Both the position numbers and the translations under genes were made by a program. From Alcaligenaceae bacterium (GTDB taxonomy: Bacteria > Pseudomonadota > Gammaproteobacteria > Burkholderiales > Burkholderiaceae_B), in contig JACCEP010000003.1 of NCBI GenBank assembly GCA_013416395.1, positions 186,001-250,000 on the forward strand: a DNA stretch of 64,000 nt, written 5' to 3'. Positions 8,946-20,902 of the stretch are shown here, piece by piece. The notes beneath the pieces were generated by a model that saw only the letters and a program-made list of their open reading frames with translations, made no database searches and was not told the DNA's origin. Within the stretch, counting starts at the first letter, position 1. The number at the start of each line of letters is the position of its first letter.

Positions 8946-10487
8946 TTAGTCTCCCGCCGCACGTATGGGGATGGTTTTGCGTTTCTTGCCTATGCCTTTG
9001 TGGCCACCAAACAGGCTGGTTTCAGTGGTGCCTTCAGAACAGCCATTGCCAAAGGAGAAGCCACAAGATGCGCGCAAGTCGAATGCGTCTTCGGCATATT
9101 CGCGATGCGTGGTCGGGATGACGAAGCGATCTTCATAGTTGGCAATGGCCATGTACCGGTACATGGCTTCAACTTGCGCCAGACTCAGGCCGACCTCTTC
9201 AAGCAACGCCAGATCATCATGTCTGTCTACATGACGTCCGCGCATGAATGCGCGCATGGCCAACATTCTCTTGAGCGCAAGCCTTACAGGTTCTTCTTTG
9301 CCGGCGGTAAGAAGATTGGCGAGGTAACGCAGGGGGATACGCAAGGAATCCACATCAGGTATTAACCCATTCGAAGCCAGCCTGCCGTCGTTGGCGGCCG
9401 TGCTAATGGGAGACAGAGGTGGCACATACCAGACCATGGGCAGGGTTCTGTACTCCGGGTGAAGTGGAAAGGCGATCTTCCACTCCATGGCCATCATATA
9501 AACCGGCGATCTTTGCGCGCCTTGAATCCAGTTATCGGGCACACCATCGCGCCTGGCCTGTTCGATGATTGCGGGATCATGTGGGTCCAGAAATATGGAT
9601 AACTGGGCTTCGTAAAGATCTTCAGGGTTTTCGACGGATGCCGCTTCCTGAATGCGGTCTGCGTCATACAGCACCACACCAAGATAGCGTATGCGCCCAA
9701 CACAGGTTTCTGAACAGACGGTGGGTTGCCCCGCTTCAATCCGGGGGTAGCAGAAAATGCATTTTTCCGATTTGCCGCTTTGCCAGTTGTAATAGATTTT
9801 TTTGTACGGACAGCCTGATACACACATGCGCCAGCCGCGGCATTTGTCCTGATCAATCAGTACGATGCCGTCTTCTTCGCGCTTGTAAATAGAACCCGAA
9901 GGGCAAGAGGCAACGCAGGCAGGGTTAAGGCAATGCTCGCACAGGCGCGGCAAGTACATCATGAAGGTGTTTTCAAACTCACCGTAAATATCGGTTTGCA
10001 CCTGGTCAAAGTTGTAGTCGGCCTTGCGCTTTTCGAATTCGCCGCCAAGAATCTCCTCCCAGTTGGGGCCCCATTCTATTTTTTCCATGCGCTCGCCCGT
10101 AATTAATGAGCGCGGTCGAGCAACCGGCCCAACCTTTACGTCGGGCGCGTCGTGCAAGTGAGCATAATCGAAGGTGAATGGTTCGTAGTAGTCGTCAATT
10201 TCAGGCAGATCGGGATTACCGAAAATTTTGGATAGCACGCGCCATTTACTGCCTGCGGCCAGTTCAATCTTGCCGTTTGCCTTGCGCTTCCAACCGCCGT
10301 GCCAGCGTTTCTGGTTTTCCCAATCTTTCGGATAGCCTACGCCGGGCTTGGTTTCGACGTTGTTAAACCATGCGTACTCCATGCCCTCGCGCGACGTCCA
10401 TACGTTTTTACAAGTTACTGAGCATGTATGACAGCCTATGCACTTGTCCAGGTTCATGACCATGCCGATCTGAGCGCGAATTTTCAT
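8946..10487 (-). CDS. narH: Nitrate reductase beta subunit NarH
   Basis: Iron-sulfur electron-transfer subunit, 513 residues. Four cysteine groups are visible: CIGCHTCSVTCKNVW near residue 17, CEHCLNPACVASCPSG, DKCRGWRMCVSGCPYKK and CIFCYPRIEAG with a later CSETC. The tryptophan in CRGWRMC replaces a cysteine, as in other NarH proteins, and marks the single [3Fe-4S] cluster. The start ATG overlaps the narG stop by 4 bases. The C-terminal domain contains the usual GFSFGNGCSEG stretch. This subunit passes electrons from NarI haem to NarG. Confidence 0.97.
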   Translation of the reverse strand: MKIRAQIGMVMNLDKCIGCHTCSVTCKNVWTSREGMEYAWFNNVETKPGVGYPKDWENQKRWHGGWKRKANGKIELAAGSKWRVLSKIFGNPDLPEIDDYYEPFTFDYAHLHDAPDVKVGPVARPRSLITGERMEKIEWGPNWEEILGGEFEKRKADYNFDQVQTDIYGEFENTFMMYLPRLCEHCLNPACVASCPSGSIYKREEDGIVLIDQDKCRGWRMCVSGCPYKKIYYNWQSGKSEKCIFCYPRIEAGQPTVCSETCVGRIRYLGVVLYDADRIQEAASVENPEDLYEAQLSIFLDPHDPAIIEQARRDGVPDNWIQGAQRSPVYMMAMEWKIAFPLHPEYRTLPMVWYVPPLSPISTAANDGRLASNGLIPDVDSLRIPLRYLANLLTAGKEEPVRLALKRMLAMRAFMRGRHVDRHDDLALLEEVGLSLAQVEAMYRYMAIANYEDRFVIPTTHREYAEDAFDLRASCGFSFGNGCSEGTTETSLFGGHKGIGKKRKTIPIRAAGD

Positions 10488-13400
10488 CTTTCGTCTCCGC
10501 TTTCTTTGGTGGCCATGGATAAGGTTGGCGCGCCTTCTTCAAGTGTGTGCTGGTGCCGCGCTGCGGCGCTGTCCGACAGCACGGACTCTGGCGTCGACTC
10601 GTCTTTCCAGTCGATGACGTTCATTTTCCGAATGATGACAAACTCATCCCGATTTGAGCCCACGGTGCCGTAGTAATTAAAACCATAGGCCAAGTGTGCA
10701 TAGCCGCCAATCATGTGGGTGGGCTTGGGGATGATGCGTGTGACCGAGTTGTGTATGCCCCGTACGCCGGTTACTTCGGAGCCAGGTTGGTTAATGATTT
10801 TTTCTTGGGCGTGGTACATCAGCACGGCACCCTTGGGGATGCGCTGGCTGACAACCGCGCGCGCCGTGAGCGCGCCATTCAGGTTAAAGGCTTCAATCCA
10901 GTCGTTATCGACCACGCCTATTTTTTGCGCGTCAATCTCAGACATCCAGATAATGGGGCCTCCACGCGACAGCGTAAGCATCAAAAGGTTATCGGTATAG
11001 GTGCTGTGTATGCCCCATTTCTGGTGCGGTGTTAAAAAGTTAAGGGCAATTTCAGGGTTGCCGTTTGAATGGGTGCCTTCCATGCCCAGGGTGCTGCGAG
11101 TATCCATGGGGGGCTTGTACACGCACAAGGCCTCGCCAAAATCACGCATCCATGTGTGGTCCTGGTAAAGCTGCTGGCGGCCCGACAAGGTACGCCAGGG
11201 AATCATTTCATGCACATTGATATAGCCCGCGTTGTAAGACACGTGCTCTGACTCTATGCCGCTCCAGGTAGGCGATGAAATGATTTTTCTGGGTTGGGCC
11301 TGTATGTCACGAAAACGTATTTTCTCGTCTTCGCGGCTGCGGGCGAGGTGTGTGTGATCAATGCCAGTCGATTTCGATAAGGCTGCCCATGCCTTGACCG
11401 CCACCGCGCCATTGGTTTCAGGCGCCAGCGTCAGCACAACCTCTGAGGCATCAAGGCCAGTTTGAATAGACGGCCGGCCTTTGGATACGCCTTCTTCCAG
11501 CACAGTATGGTTCAGGCCGCGCAAAAGTTCGATTTCTTCGCCCGTCTGCCACGATATGCCTTTGCCTCCATTGCCCAGCGTGTCCAGCAGTGGCCCGACT
11601 GATGTATATTTTTTGTAGGTGTCGGGGTAATTGCGCGTCACCTTGATCACATTAGCCATGGTTTTGCCAGGCACGGGGTCACATTCGCCTTTGCCCCAGT
11701 CTTGTATTTCGGGCCCCTGCGCGATTTCTTCTGGCGCGTCGTGCAACAGCGGAGCGAGCACAACGTCGTTTTCTTCGCCCAGATGGCCAACCGCCAGTTC
11801 AGAAAACCGCTTTGCAATCCCCTTGTAGATATCCCAGTCGCTCTTGGACTGCCAGGCCGGGTCAACCGCCGTAGAGAGCGGATGAATAAAGGGATGCATG
11901 TCAGACGTATTCATGTCGTCTTTTTCGTACCACGTGGCAGTGGGCAAGACGACATCAGAATACAGACAGGTGGTAGACATGCGAAAGTCCAGAGTTACCA
12001 CCAGATCCAGCTTGCCTTGTGGGGCAGGGTTGCGCCATTTCACTTCCTGAGGCCGTATACCTGATTCTGCTCCAAGCTCCTTGCCCTGGACGCCATGCTC
12101 GGCACCCAACAGGTGCTTGAGAAAATACTCATGCCCCTTGCCCGATGAACCCAACAAATTGGATCGCCATACAAACAGGTTGCGTGGGAAGTTTTCAGGC
12201 GCATCAGGGTCGGTACAGGCCATTTCCAGCGAACCATGCTTTAACCCGTCGGCAACAAATGCAGCGGCGTCACCTCCGGCAACCGCACGTCCGATATCCA
12301 GCGGGTTGCTTTTAAAATGCGGGGCGGTGGGAAGCCATCCCATGCGTTCGGCCTTGACGTTGTAGTCGATGAGGCTTTCGGAAACCGCCTGCTTGCTGGC
12401 CAACGGCGACAGTATGGTTGAGACTTTCAGCGTTTCGTAACGCCACTGATCGGTATGCGCGTAAAAGAAAGAGGTGCCGTTCATAAAGCGCGGTGGGCGA
12501 TGCCAGTCTGTGGCGAAGGCCAGCGGGAGCCAGCCAGTTTGTGGCCGTAGCTTTTCCTGGCCCACATAGTGCGACCAGCCGCCCCCCGATTTGCCTACAC
12601 AGCCGCACATAACCAGCAAATTGATCACTGCGCGGTAACTCATGTCCATATTGAACCAATGGTTCAAGCCCGCGCCGATAATGACCATGGACTTGCCTTC
12701 AGTCTTATGGGCATTGTCGGCAAACTCTCTGGCCACGGCGATAACGTCAGCGCGCTTTACACCTGTGATCTGCTCCTGCCAGGCTGGCGTGTAAGGGATG
12801 TCATCGTCATAGCTGGCGGCTACGTTGTCGCCACCCAGGCCCTGATCGACACCATAGTTGGCAATAAACAGGTCGTATACCGTGGCCACCAGCACTTCGC
12901 CTTCGCGCGTATTGACCCGGCGCACGCCTATGCGTCGCGGCAATATGCTGTCATGGCCGGTATGCGTAAAGTGTGTAGTCTCGGTATTGCCAAAGTAGGG
13001 GAAGGCTACGTCTATCACCTGATCGTGATGCGCCACCAGCGAGAGGCGTGGACGAATGGCAGTGCCCTTGGCGTCTTCTTCGCGAATATTCCACTTGCCC
13101 GCGTCTTCGCCTTCTTTCTGGCCCCAGCGAAACCCTATGGAACCCACAGGCGCGACCAGGTTGTCGGTGATTTCATCCAGAACCACTGTTTTCCAGGCGG
13201 CGTTGTTGGCTTGCCCCAGCGCGTTTTCGCACTCGTCGGCGCGCAACATGCGCTCAGGCACGTAGTGATCGCCTTGTTTGACGATGCGTACCAGCATAGG
13301 CATGTCGGTATAGCGGCGGCAGTAATCGGAGAAATACTCGCTCTTGCCGGCCACATGAAATTCTTTGAGTACGACATGGCCCATGGCCAGGCCCAGCGCT

Positions 13401-14308
13401 GCATCCGTACCTTGTTTGGGGTGCAGCCACAGGTCTCCGAATTTTGCGCCTTCGGCATAGTCAGGGAAAATGGACACGACGCGTGTGCCGCGATAGCGTG
13501 CTTCGGTCATGAAGTGGGCATCGGGTGTTCGGGTCTGGGGTACGTTGGATCCCCACATGATGATAAAGGTAGAGTTGTACCAATCTGCCGATTCGGGCAC
13601 ATCGGTCTGCTCACCCCAAGTCTGAGGCGAGGCGGGCGGCAGATCACAGTACCAGTCGTAAAAGCTGAGGTTGACGCCGCCAATCAGCGACAAATAGCGG
13701 CTGCCCGACGCATACGAGATCATGGACATGGCGGGTATCGGCGAAAAGCCCACGACGCGATCCGGGCCATGGCGCTTGATGGTATGTATATTGGCCGCAG
13801 CGATCATCTCGTTGACTTCGTCCCAGCTTGACCTGACAAAGCCGCCCAAGCCGCGGCGGCTGGTGTACGAGGCGCGTTGCGCGCTGTCGCCAACAATAGC
13901 CGCCCAGGCGTCAACAGGTTCCAGCGTGGCCCGCTTGTCACGCCAAAGGCGCAGCAGCGCACTGCGCACCAAGGGGTACTTGAGCCGGTTGGCGCTGTAC
14001 AGATACCAGGAATACGATGCGCCGCGCGAACAGCCGCGCGGTTCGTGGTTGGGCATGTCGGGGCGTGTGCGGGGGTAGTCTGTCTGCTGGGTTTCCCACG
14101 TAACGATGCCGCCCTTGACGTAGATTTTCCAGGAACAGGAACCGGTGCAGTTGACGCCGTGGGTAGAACGAACAATTTTGTCGTGTTGCCACCGCTTGCG
14201 GTAGGCGTCTTCCCACTTTCGGTCTTCTTGAGTTGTTATGCCGTGGCCATCGGAGAAAGCCGGCCTGGATTGCGAAAAATATTTGAGTCTATCGACGAAA
14301 TGACTCAT
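10484..14308 (-). CDS. narG: Nitrate reductase alpha subunit NarG
   Basis: Catalytic Mo-bisMGD subunit that reduces nitrate to nitrite on the cytoplasmic face. With the ATG at 14308 it is 1,274 residues and begins with MSHFVDRLKYF, the normal NarG N-terminus; an upstream in-frame start at 14440 would add 44 unrelated residues. The FS0 cluster site HGVNCTGSCSW and RGCSRGAS is present, as are the family blocks ADWYNSTFIIMWGSNVPQTR and MDMSYRAVINLLVMCGCVG. The N-terminus lacks the twin-arginine signal of archaeal-type enzymes, so the active site faces inwards. It is the first gene of the operon: no narK nitrate transporter precedes it. Confidence 0.97.
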   Translation of the reverse strand: MSHFVDRLKYFSQSRPAFSDGHGITTQEDRKWEDAYRKRWQHDKIVRSTHGVNCTGSCSWKIYVKGGIVTWETQQTDYPRTRPDMPNHEPRGCSRGASYSWYLYSANRLKYPLVRSALLRLWRDKRATLEPVDAWAAIVGDSAQRASYTSRRGLGGFVRSSWDEVNEMIAAANIHTIKRHGPDRVVGFSPIPAMSMISYASGSRYLSLIGGVNLSFYDWYCDLPPASPQTWGEQTDVPESADWYNSTFIIMWGSNVPQTRTPDAHFMTEARYRGTRVVSIFPDYAEGAKFGDLWLHPKQGTDAALGLAMGHVVLKEFHVAGKSEYFSDYCRRYTDMPMLVRIVKQGDHYVPERMLRADECENALGQANNAAWKTVVLDEITDNLVAPVGSIGFRWGQKEGEDAGKWNIREEDAKGTAIRPRLSLVAHHDQVIDVAFPYFGNTETTHFTHTGHDSILPRRIGVRRVNTREGEVLVATVYDLFIANYGVDQGLGGDNVAASYDDDIPYTPAWQEQITGVKRADVIAVAREFADNAHKTEGKSMVIIGAGLNHWFNMDMSYRAVINLLVMCGCVGKSGGGWSHYVGQEKLRPQTGWLPLAFATDWHRPPRFMNGTSFFYAHTDQWRYETLKVSTILSPLASKQAVSESLIDYNVKAERMGWLPTAPHFKSNPLDIGRAVAGGDAAAFVADGLKHGSLEMACTDPDAPENFPRNLFVWRSNLLGSSGKGHEYFLKHLLGAEHGVQGKELGAESGIRPQEVKWRNPAPQGKLDLVVTLDFRMSTTCLYSDVVLPTATWYEKDDMNTSDMHPFIHPLSTAVDPAWQSKSDWDIYKGIAKRFSELAVGHLGEENDVVLAPLLHDAPEEIAQGPEIQDWGKGECDPVPGKTMANVIKVTRNYPDTYKKYTSVGPLLDTLGNGGKGISWQTGEEIELLRGLNHTVLEEGVSKGRPSIQTGLDASEVVLTLAPETNGAVAVKAWAALSKSTGIDHTHLARSREDEKIRFRDIQAQPRKIISSPTWSGIESEHVSYNAGYINVHEMIPWRTLSGRQQLYQDHTWMRDFGEALCVYKPPMDTRSTLGMEGTHSNGNPEIALNFLTPHQKWGIHSTYTDNLLMLTLSRGGPIIWMSEIDAQKIGVVDNDWIEAFNLNGALTARAVVSQRIPKGAVLMYHAQEKIINQPGSEVTGVRGIHNSVTRIIPKPTHMIGGYAHLAYGFNYYGTVGSNRDEFVIIRKMNVIDWKDESTPESVLSDSAAARHQHTLEEGAPTLSMATKESGDER

Positions 14309-15948
<1,640 letters not shown>

Positions 15949-15950
15949 TC

Positions 15951-17042
15951 ATGAGCTATCGTCCTTCTACCGGTAAAACCCGCAACATGACCATGATTCA
16001 GGCCTTGAGGTCTGCCATGGATGTCATGCTGGGGCGCGATGAAAATGTAGTGATTTTTGGGCAAGACGTGGGTTATTTCGGTGGTGTGTTTCGGTGCACC
16101 GAAGGCTTGCAGACCAAGTACGGTACGTCTCGTGTTTTTGATGCACCCATATCAGAAGGTGGCATCGTCGGTGCTGCGGTAGGCATGGGCGCCTACGGCC
16201 TGCGGCCCGTGGTTGAAATTCAGTTTGCCGACTATTTTTACCCAGCCACTGACCAAATCGTTTCTGAAGCCGCTCGCTTGCGTTACCGCTCGGCCGGCGA
16301 CTTTACTGCACCGCTCACCATACGCATGCCTTGCGGCGGCGGTATTTTTGGCGGACAAACGCATAGCCAAAGCCCGGAAGCCCTGTTTACCCATGTCAGC
16401 GGCTTGCGCACGGTTATGCCTTCCAACCCTTACGATGCCAAAGGCATGCTTATTGCGGCAATTGAATGCGATGACCCTGTCATCTTTCTTGAACCCAAGC
16501 GCTTGTATAACGGCCCCTTTGACGGCCATCACGACCAACCCGTCGTGCCATGGTCCAAGCACCCCATGGGCGCCGTCCCTGAAGGGTATTACTCCATTCC
16601 TCTCGAATCAGCATCTGTGTTCAGACCCGGCAAAGACCTTACCGTACTTACTTACGGCACCATGGTATTTGTCGCTGAAGTGGCAGCGCAAGAATCAGGC
16701 ATTGATGCCGAAATTATTGACTTGCGCAGCATCTGGCCATTGGATATAGACACCGTGGTGGCATCGGTGCGCAAGACGGGGCGTTGTGTGGTGTTGCATG
16801 AGGCAACCCAGACCAGCGGCTTTGGTGCCGAGCTCGTCAGTTTGGTGCAGGAGCATTGCTTCTATCACCTTGAGGCTCCCATAGAACGCATTGCAGGCTG
16901 GGATACACCTTATCCGCACGCACATGAGTGGGCGTATTTTCCCAGCCCAGCCCGGGTGAGCGAGGCTTTTCGCAGGGTTATGGGGGGAACGCCAGGCCGT
17001 GAGGTTCAGGAAGACAGGTTTACGGCCGGGAGGGAGGGCTGA
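15951..17042 (+). CDS. bkdA2: Branched-chain 2-oxo acid dehydrogenase E1 beta
   Basis: Beta subunit of the alpha2-beta2 E1 enzyme, 363 residues. The transketolase pyrimidine-binding domain (about 15-200) has MTMIQALRSAMD, FGQDVGYFGGVF and EGGIVGAAVGMGAYG; the C-terminal transketolase domain has the VVLHEATQTSGFGAE block. It starts 2 bases after bkdA1 and ends 2 bases before bkdB, so expression is coupled. The central stretch FGGQTHSQSPEALFTH is typical of branched-chain rather than pyruvate dehydrogenase E1 beta. Length and ends are normal. Confidence 0.96.
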   Translation: MSYRPSTGKTRNMTMIQALRSAMDVMLGRDENVVIFGQDVGYFGGVFRCTEGLQTKYGTSRVFDAPISEGGIVGAAVGMGAYGLRPVVEIQFADYFYPATDQIVSEAARLRYRSAGDFTAPLTIRMPCGGGIFGGQTHSQSPEALFTHVSGLRTVMPSNPYDAKGMLIAAIECDDPVIFLEPKRLYNGPFDGHHDQPVVPWSKHPMGAVPEGYYSIPLESASVFRPGKDLTVLTYGTMVFVAEVAAQESGIDAEIIDLRSIWPLDIDTVVASVRKTGRCVVLHEATQTSGFGAELVSLVQEHCFYHLEAPIERIAGWDTPYPHAHEWAYFPSPARVSEAFRRVMGGTPGREVQEDRFTAGREG

Positions 17043-17044
17043 TC

Positions 17045-18424
17045 ATGGGTATACACATTATTAAAATGCCTGACATCGGCGAAGGTATTGCAGAAGTTGA
17101 GCTGGTAGAGTGGCATGTAAGCGAAGGCGACAGCGTGGTCGAAGACCAGGTGCTGGCCGATGTCATGACCGATAAAGCCACGGTGCAGGTACCGTCGCCC
17201 GTGCATGGCAAAGTGCTTGGGCTGGGCGGCAAGGTGGGCGAAGTCATGGCGGTTGGCTCCGAGCTGGTGCGCCTGGAAGTAGAAGGCCAGGGCAACGAGC
17301 ATCTTCATTCTGGCAAAAGCAAGCGGCCTGTCGCATCAGCAGCGACGGCCTCGGGCAGCGCAAGCAGCGAGCACGCTGTACGTGCCGGGCAGGCTGACGA
17401 CAGCACGTCGAGCAAAGACGCGGGCTCGTCCGCCAGCGCACCCGCAGCACCGTCTGGCGCAAACCACTCATCCGCCGCACCTAACGCACGTGTCGCTACC
17501 ACCAGTGCTACGGCGCACGGCAGCAGCATGGCAGCCCGGCCTGATGGAGAAAAACCACTTGCATCCCCCGCCGTACGTAAACGTGCCTGGGATCTGGGCA
17601 TTGAACTGCAGTATGTGGCAGGCTCTGGCGCGGCAGGGCAAATTACCCACGGTGACCTTGATCTGTACATTGAGCAGGGGGTCAAGGCAAATGCTACGGC
17701 GCGGTCATCGGCCTATGCCCGTCGCGATGACGAACAAGACGTACCCGTAGTTGGCCTGAGGCGTCGTATTGCCGAGAAGATGCAAGAGTCCAAACGGCGA
17801 ATTCCTCATTTTTCGTATGTGGAAGAGGTCGACGTCACTGAACTCGAAGCCCTGCGCCAGAAATTAAACGCACAATGGGGCGCGGAGCGCGGCAAGCTGA
17901 CGCTTTTACCCCTGCTGGCACGCGCTGTTATCAATGCGTTGCGTGAGTTTCCGCAAATCAATGCACGCTATGACGACGAGGCGGGTGTTGTAAAACGCTA
18001 TGGTGCCGTGCATTTGGGCGTTGCTGCTCAAACGGCTGCGGGCTTGATGGTTCCGGTTGTGCGGCATGCTGAAGCGCTTGATCTGTGGGCCTGCGGGGCT
18101 GAGATTACGCGTCTGGCCGAGGCCACTCGTGCAGGCAAGGCGGCCCGCGATGAGCTTAGCGGCTCCACCATTACACTAAGCAGTCTGGGCCCCCTGGGCG
18201 GGATTGTGTCTACACCCGTCATCAACCACCCCGAAGTGGCCATCGTGGGCGTTAACCGTATGGTTGAGCGGCCCATGATTGTTGGTGGTGCCGTCGTCGC
18301 GCGCAAAATGATGAACCTGTCATCGTCGTTTGACCACCGTGTCGTGGACGGCATGGATGCCGCCCAATTCATCCAGCGCGTGCGCGGCTATCTCGAATGC
18401 CCCGCCATGCTTTTTATCGAGTAA
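17045..18424 (+). CDS. bkdB: Branched-chain dehydrogenase E2, lipoamide acyltransferase
   Basis: Core acyltransferase of the complex, 459 residues. The order is one lipoyl domain (about 1-80, lipoyl lysine K44 in [13 protein letters not shown]), a long Ala/Ser-rich flexible linker (about 95-175), a peripheral-subunit-binding domain (about 176-215, [17 protein letters not shown]), and the catalytic domain (about 235-459) ending with the active-site motif [14 protein letters not shown]. The binding domain docks E1 and LpdV. The linker is longer than the Pseudomonas one but of the usual composition. The next gene, lpdV, starts 14 bases later. Confidence 0.96.
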   Translation: MGIHIIKMPDIGEGIAEVELVEWHVSEGDSVVEDQVLADVMTDKATVQVPSPVHGKVLGLGGKVGEVMAVGSELVRLEVEGQGNEHLHSGKSKRPVASAATASGSASSEHAVRAGQADDSTSSKDAGSSASAPAAPSGANHSSAAPNARVATTSATAHGSSMAARPDGEKPLASPAVRKRAWDLGIELQYVAGSGAAGQITHGDLDLYIEQGVKANATARSSAYARRDDEQDVPVVGLRRRIAEKMQESKRRIPHFSYVEEVDVTELEALRQKLNAQWGAERGKLTLLPLLARAVINALREFPQINARYDDEAGVVKRYGAVHLGVAAQTAAGLMVPVVRHAEALDLWACGAEITRLAEATRAGKAARDELSGSTITLSSLGPLGGIVSTPVINHPEVAIVGVNRMVERPMIVGGAVVARKMMNLSSSFDHRVVDGMDAAQFIQRVRGYLECPAMLFIE

Positions 18425-18438
18425 GGAGCCCGGGTTTT

Positions 18439-19836
18439 ATGCAATCCACAACACTGTTGATTATCGGTGGGGGGCCCGGCGGCTACATCGCGGCCATTCG
18501 CGCTGGCCAGCTGGGCATTCCTACGGTTCTGGTTGAAAGCGACAATGTAGGAGGCACATGCCTTAACATTGGCTGCATTCCGTCCAAGGCGTTAATTCAT
18601 GCCGCTGATGAGTTTCACAAGGTGGTTGGGTACGGTGGCAGTTCGTCACTGGGTATACAGGTATCCACACCTGCCATCGACATAGGCAAAACCGTTGCCT
18701 GGAAAGATGGCGTGGTCAAGCGATTGACCGGCGGGGTGGCGGCACTGCTGAAAAAAAACGGCGTGCACGTCATCAAGGGCTGGGCCCGAATTATCGATGG
18801 CAAAACCATTGCAATCGATCAGGGTGGCAAGGCGGGCGAGCCCTTACAGATCAGCTGCGAGCATTTGCTGCTGGCCACTGGCTCAGAGGCCACCGAACTG
18901 CCTGACATGCCTTTTGATGGCAAGGTTATTTCTTCTACGCAGGCCTTGTCGCCCACCACGGTGCCTGAGCGCATTGTCGTGGTGGGTGCTGGCTATATAG
19001 GCCTGGAACTTGGCATTGCTTATCGCAAACTGGGCACTCAGGTAAGTGTTATTGAAGCGCAAGACCGCATTTTGCCGGCCTACGACGCCGATCTGGCAAA
19101 GCCCGTTCTGGCATCGCTCAAAAAGCTGGGCGTCACGTTGCATCTGTCATGCGCGGTAAAGGGCATGAACGAGGCAGGCACCGCGCTGCGTGTACTAGAC
19201 CAGCACGACAGCGAAATACTGCTCGAAACAGACCAGGTGCTGGTGGCCGTGGGCCGGCGCCCACGCACAGGGGGCTTTGGCCTTGAATCGCTTATGCTCG
19301 ACATGGACGGTCGGTCGCCTCGCATCGACGACCAATGCCGAACGTCCATGCACAATGTATGGGCCATAGGCGATCTGGTGGGCGAGCCTATGCTGGCTCA
19401 CCGGGCCATGGCACAGGGCGAAATGGTGGCCGAAATTATTGCAGGCAAATCACGTCGGTTTACGCCTGCATCCATACCTGCCGTGTGTTTTACAGACCCT
19501 GAAATCGCCGTGGCGGGTCTTAGTCCCGATGAGGCCACGCAGCAGGGCCTGGACTGCATTCATGCCATGTTCCCATTTAGCGCCAATGGGCGGGCCATGA
19601 CACTGGAATCCACCGAAGGCTTTGTACGAGTAGTCGCTCGTCGTGACAATCATCTTGTAGTGGGGTGGCAGGCTGTCGGACCAGGGGTTTCCGAATTAAG
19701 CACGGCCTTTTCGCAATCGCTGGAAATGGGCGCACGTCTGGAAGACGTGGCGGGTACGATTCACGCGCATCCCTCGCTGGGTGAGGCCGTGCAGGAAGCC
19801 GCACTGCGGGCCCTTGGCCACGCACTGCATATTTAA
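18439..19836 (+). CDS. lpdV: Dihydrolipoyl dehydrogenase E3 for the bkd complex
   Basis: FAD-dependent flavoprotein that reoxidises the lipoyl group of BkdB with NAD+. The ATG at 18439 follows an AAGGAG site by 10 bases and gives 465 residues; an in-frame codon at 18397 inside bkdB is not needed. The FAD motif [13 protein letters not shown], the redox disulfide [13 protein letters not shown] (C41, C46), the NAD-binding [12 protein letters not shown] and the C-terminal His-Glu site [13 protein letters not shown] are all intact. It closes the bkd operon, as lpdV does in Pseudomonas. Confidence 0.96.
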   Translation: MQSTTLLIIGGGPGGYIAAIRAGQLGIPTVLVESDNVGGTCLNIGCIPSKALIHAADEFHKVVGYGGSSSLGIQVSTPAIDIGKTVAWKDGVVKRLTGGVAALLKKNGVHVIKGWARIIDGKTIAIDQGGKAGEPLQISCEHLLLATGSEATELPDMPFDGKVISSTQALSPTTVPERIVVVGAGYIGLELGIAYRKLGTQVSVIEAQDRILPAYDADLAKPVLASLKKLGVTLHLSCAVKGMNEAGTALRVLDQHDSEILLETDQVLVAVGRRPRTGGFGLESLMLDMDGRSPRIDDQCRTSMHNVWAIGDLVGEPMLAHRAMAQGEMVAEIIAGKSRRFTPASIPAVCFTDPEIAVAGLSPDEATQQGLDCIHAMFPFSANGRAMTLESTEGFVRVVARRDNHLVVGWQAVGPGVSELSTAFSQSLEMGARLEDVAGTIHAHPSLGEAVQEAALRALGHALHI

Positions 19837-19913
19837 GAACATGGCACCCGGGGTTGCCGACGATACAATAATCACTGTTTTACCCCTTTCACTTACAAAC
19901 AAGGCAGCCCTCC

Positions 19914-20870
19914 ATGTCAGCAAGCGATAAAAACCCTGAGGCGACACAGCCGCGCCTGGACTATGTCATGTGTGCCAGCCCCGCGGGCACACACCGTATG
20001 GCGTATTGGGAGTGGGGTGACCCCAGCAACTCCCGAGTTCTACTTTGCGTGCACGGCCTAACGCGCACAGGGCGTGATTTTGACAAGCTGGCACAACGAC
20101 TGGCTCCGCATTACCGTGTGGTCTGCCCCGACATCGTCGGTCGCGGCATGTCCGACTGGCTGATCAACCCAGCGGGGTATGTCGTACCTCAATATGTTGC
20201 CGACTTGCTCACGTTGATTGCTCGTCTGAAACCCGCAACGCTCGACTGGGTGGGTACGTCAATGGGTGGCCTGATTGGCCTGGGGCTGTCCGGGGCGCTG
20301 GCCATGTCGGCACTGGCCCAGCCTGTGCGCACGGGGGCAGGGCTACCAGAAGATCGGGGTGTTCCGCTGGGCAAAATGGTACTTAATGATATTGGCCCCA
20401 TGCTTAAAGCAGACGGGCTGGAGCGCATTGCCGCCTACGTGGGGCAGCCCATGAGCTTTGGCAGCTTTGACGAGGCGGTTGCCTACGTGCGCAGCGTGTC
20501 GGCAAGCTTTGGCGAACACGACGAAGAGGGCTGGAAGGCCTTGACGCGTTACGTGTTTGTTGAGCAGAACGGCAAGTGGGTCAAACATTATGACTTGCGT
20601 ATTGCTGAACCCTTTGCCCTGCAAAACGAGGCGGCCATGCAGGCCTCTGAGCTTATGCTTTGGCGGGCTTATGAAAGCCTGACCGCACCGGTGCTTATTG
20701 TGCGAGGTGAACTCTCTGACCTGCTAACCGAAGCCACAGCCCAGGAGATGCTACGGCGTAATCCGCAGGCACGATTGCATACGGTACCGGGCGTGGGGCA
20801 CGCGCCTACGCTGCGCAGCGACGATCAGATCACTCCAGTAGAAACATTTCTGCTAGGTAACACAGCGTAA
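19914..20870 (+). CDS. Alpha/beta-fold hydrolase
   Basis: 318-residue cytoplasmic hydrolase of unknown substrate. The oxyanion region VCVHGLTRTGRDF, the nucleophile elbow GTSMGG, an acid in VRGELSDLL and the catalytic histidine in GVGHAPT form a complete triad. No signal peptide is visible. The ATG at 19914 is preceded by CAGCCCTCC, a poor ribosome site, but a TACAAT -10-like hexamer lies about 45 bases upstream. It runs in the same direction as the bkd operon but is 77 bases beyond it and lies 32 bases before the PHP gene, so it more likely pairs with the latter. A methylester or lactone substrate is possible. Confidence 0.85.
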   Translation: MSASDKNPEATQPRLDYVMCASPAGTHRMAYWEWGDPSNSRVLLCVHGLTRTGRDFDKLAQRLAPHYRVVCPDIVGRGMSDWLINPAGYVVPQYVADLLTLIARLKPATLDWVGTSMGGLIGLGLSGALAMSALAQPVRTGAGLPEDRGVPLGKMVLNDIGPMLKADGLERIAAYVGQPMSFGSFDEAVAYVRSVSASFGEHDEEGWKALTRYVFVEQNGKWVKHYDLRIAEPFALQNEAAMQASELMLWRAYESLTAPVLIVRGELSDLLTEATAQEMLRRNPQARLHTVPGVGHAPTLRSDDQITPVETFLLGNTA

Positions 20871-20902
20871 ACTACGCTTTTAAAAGTAAAACAGGAGACT
20901 GG

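Noticed and set aside
12569..13831. 420-residue plus-strand frame inside narG
   Set aside because: Antisense shadow of conserved narG codons; no motif or ribosome site.
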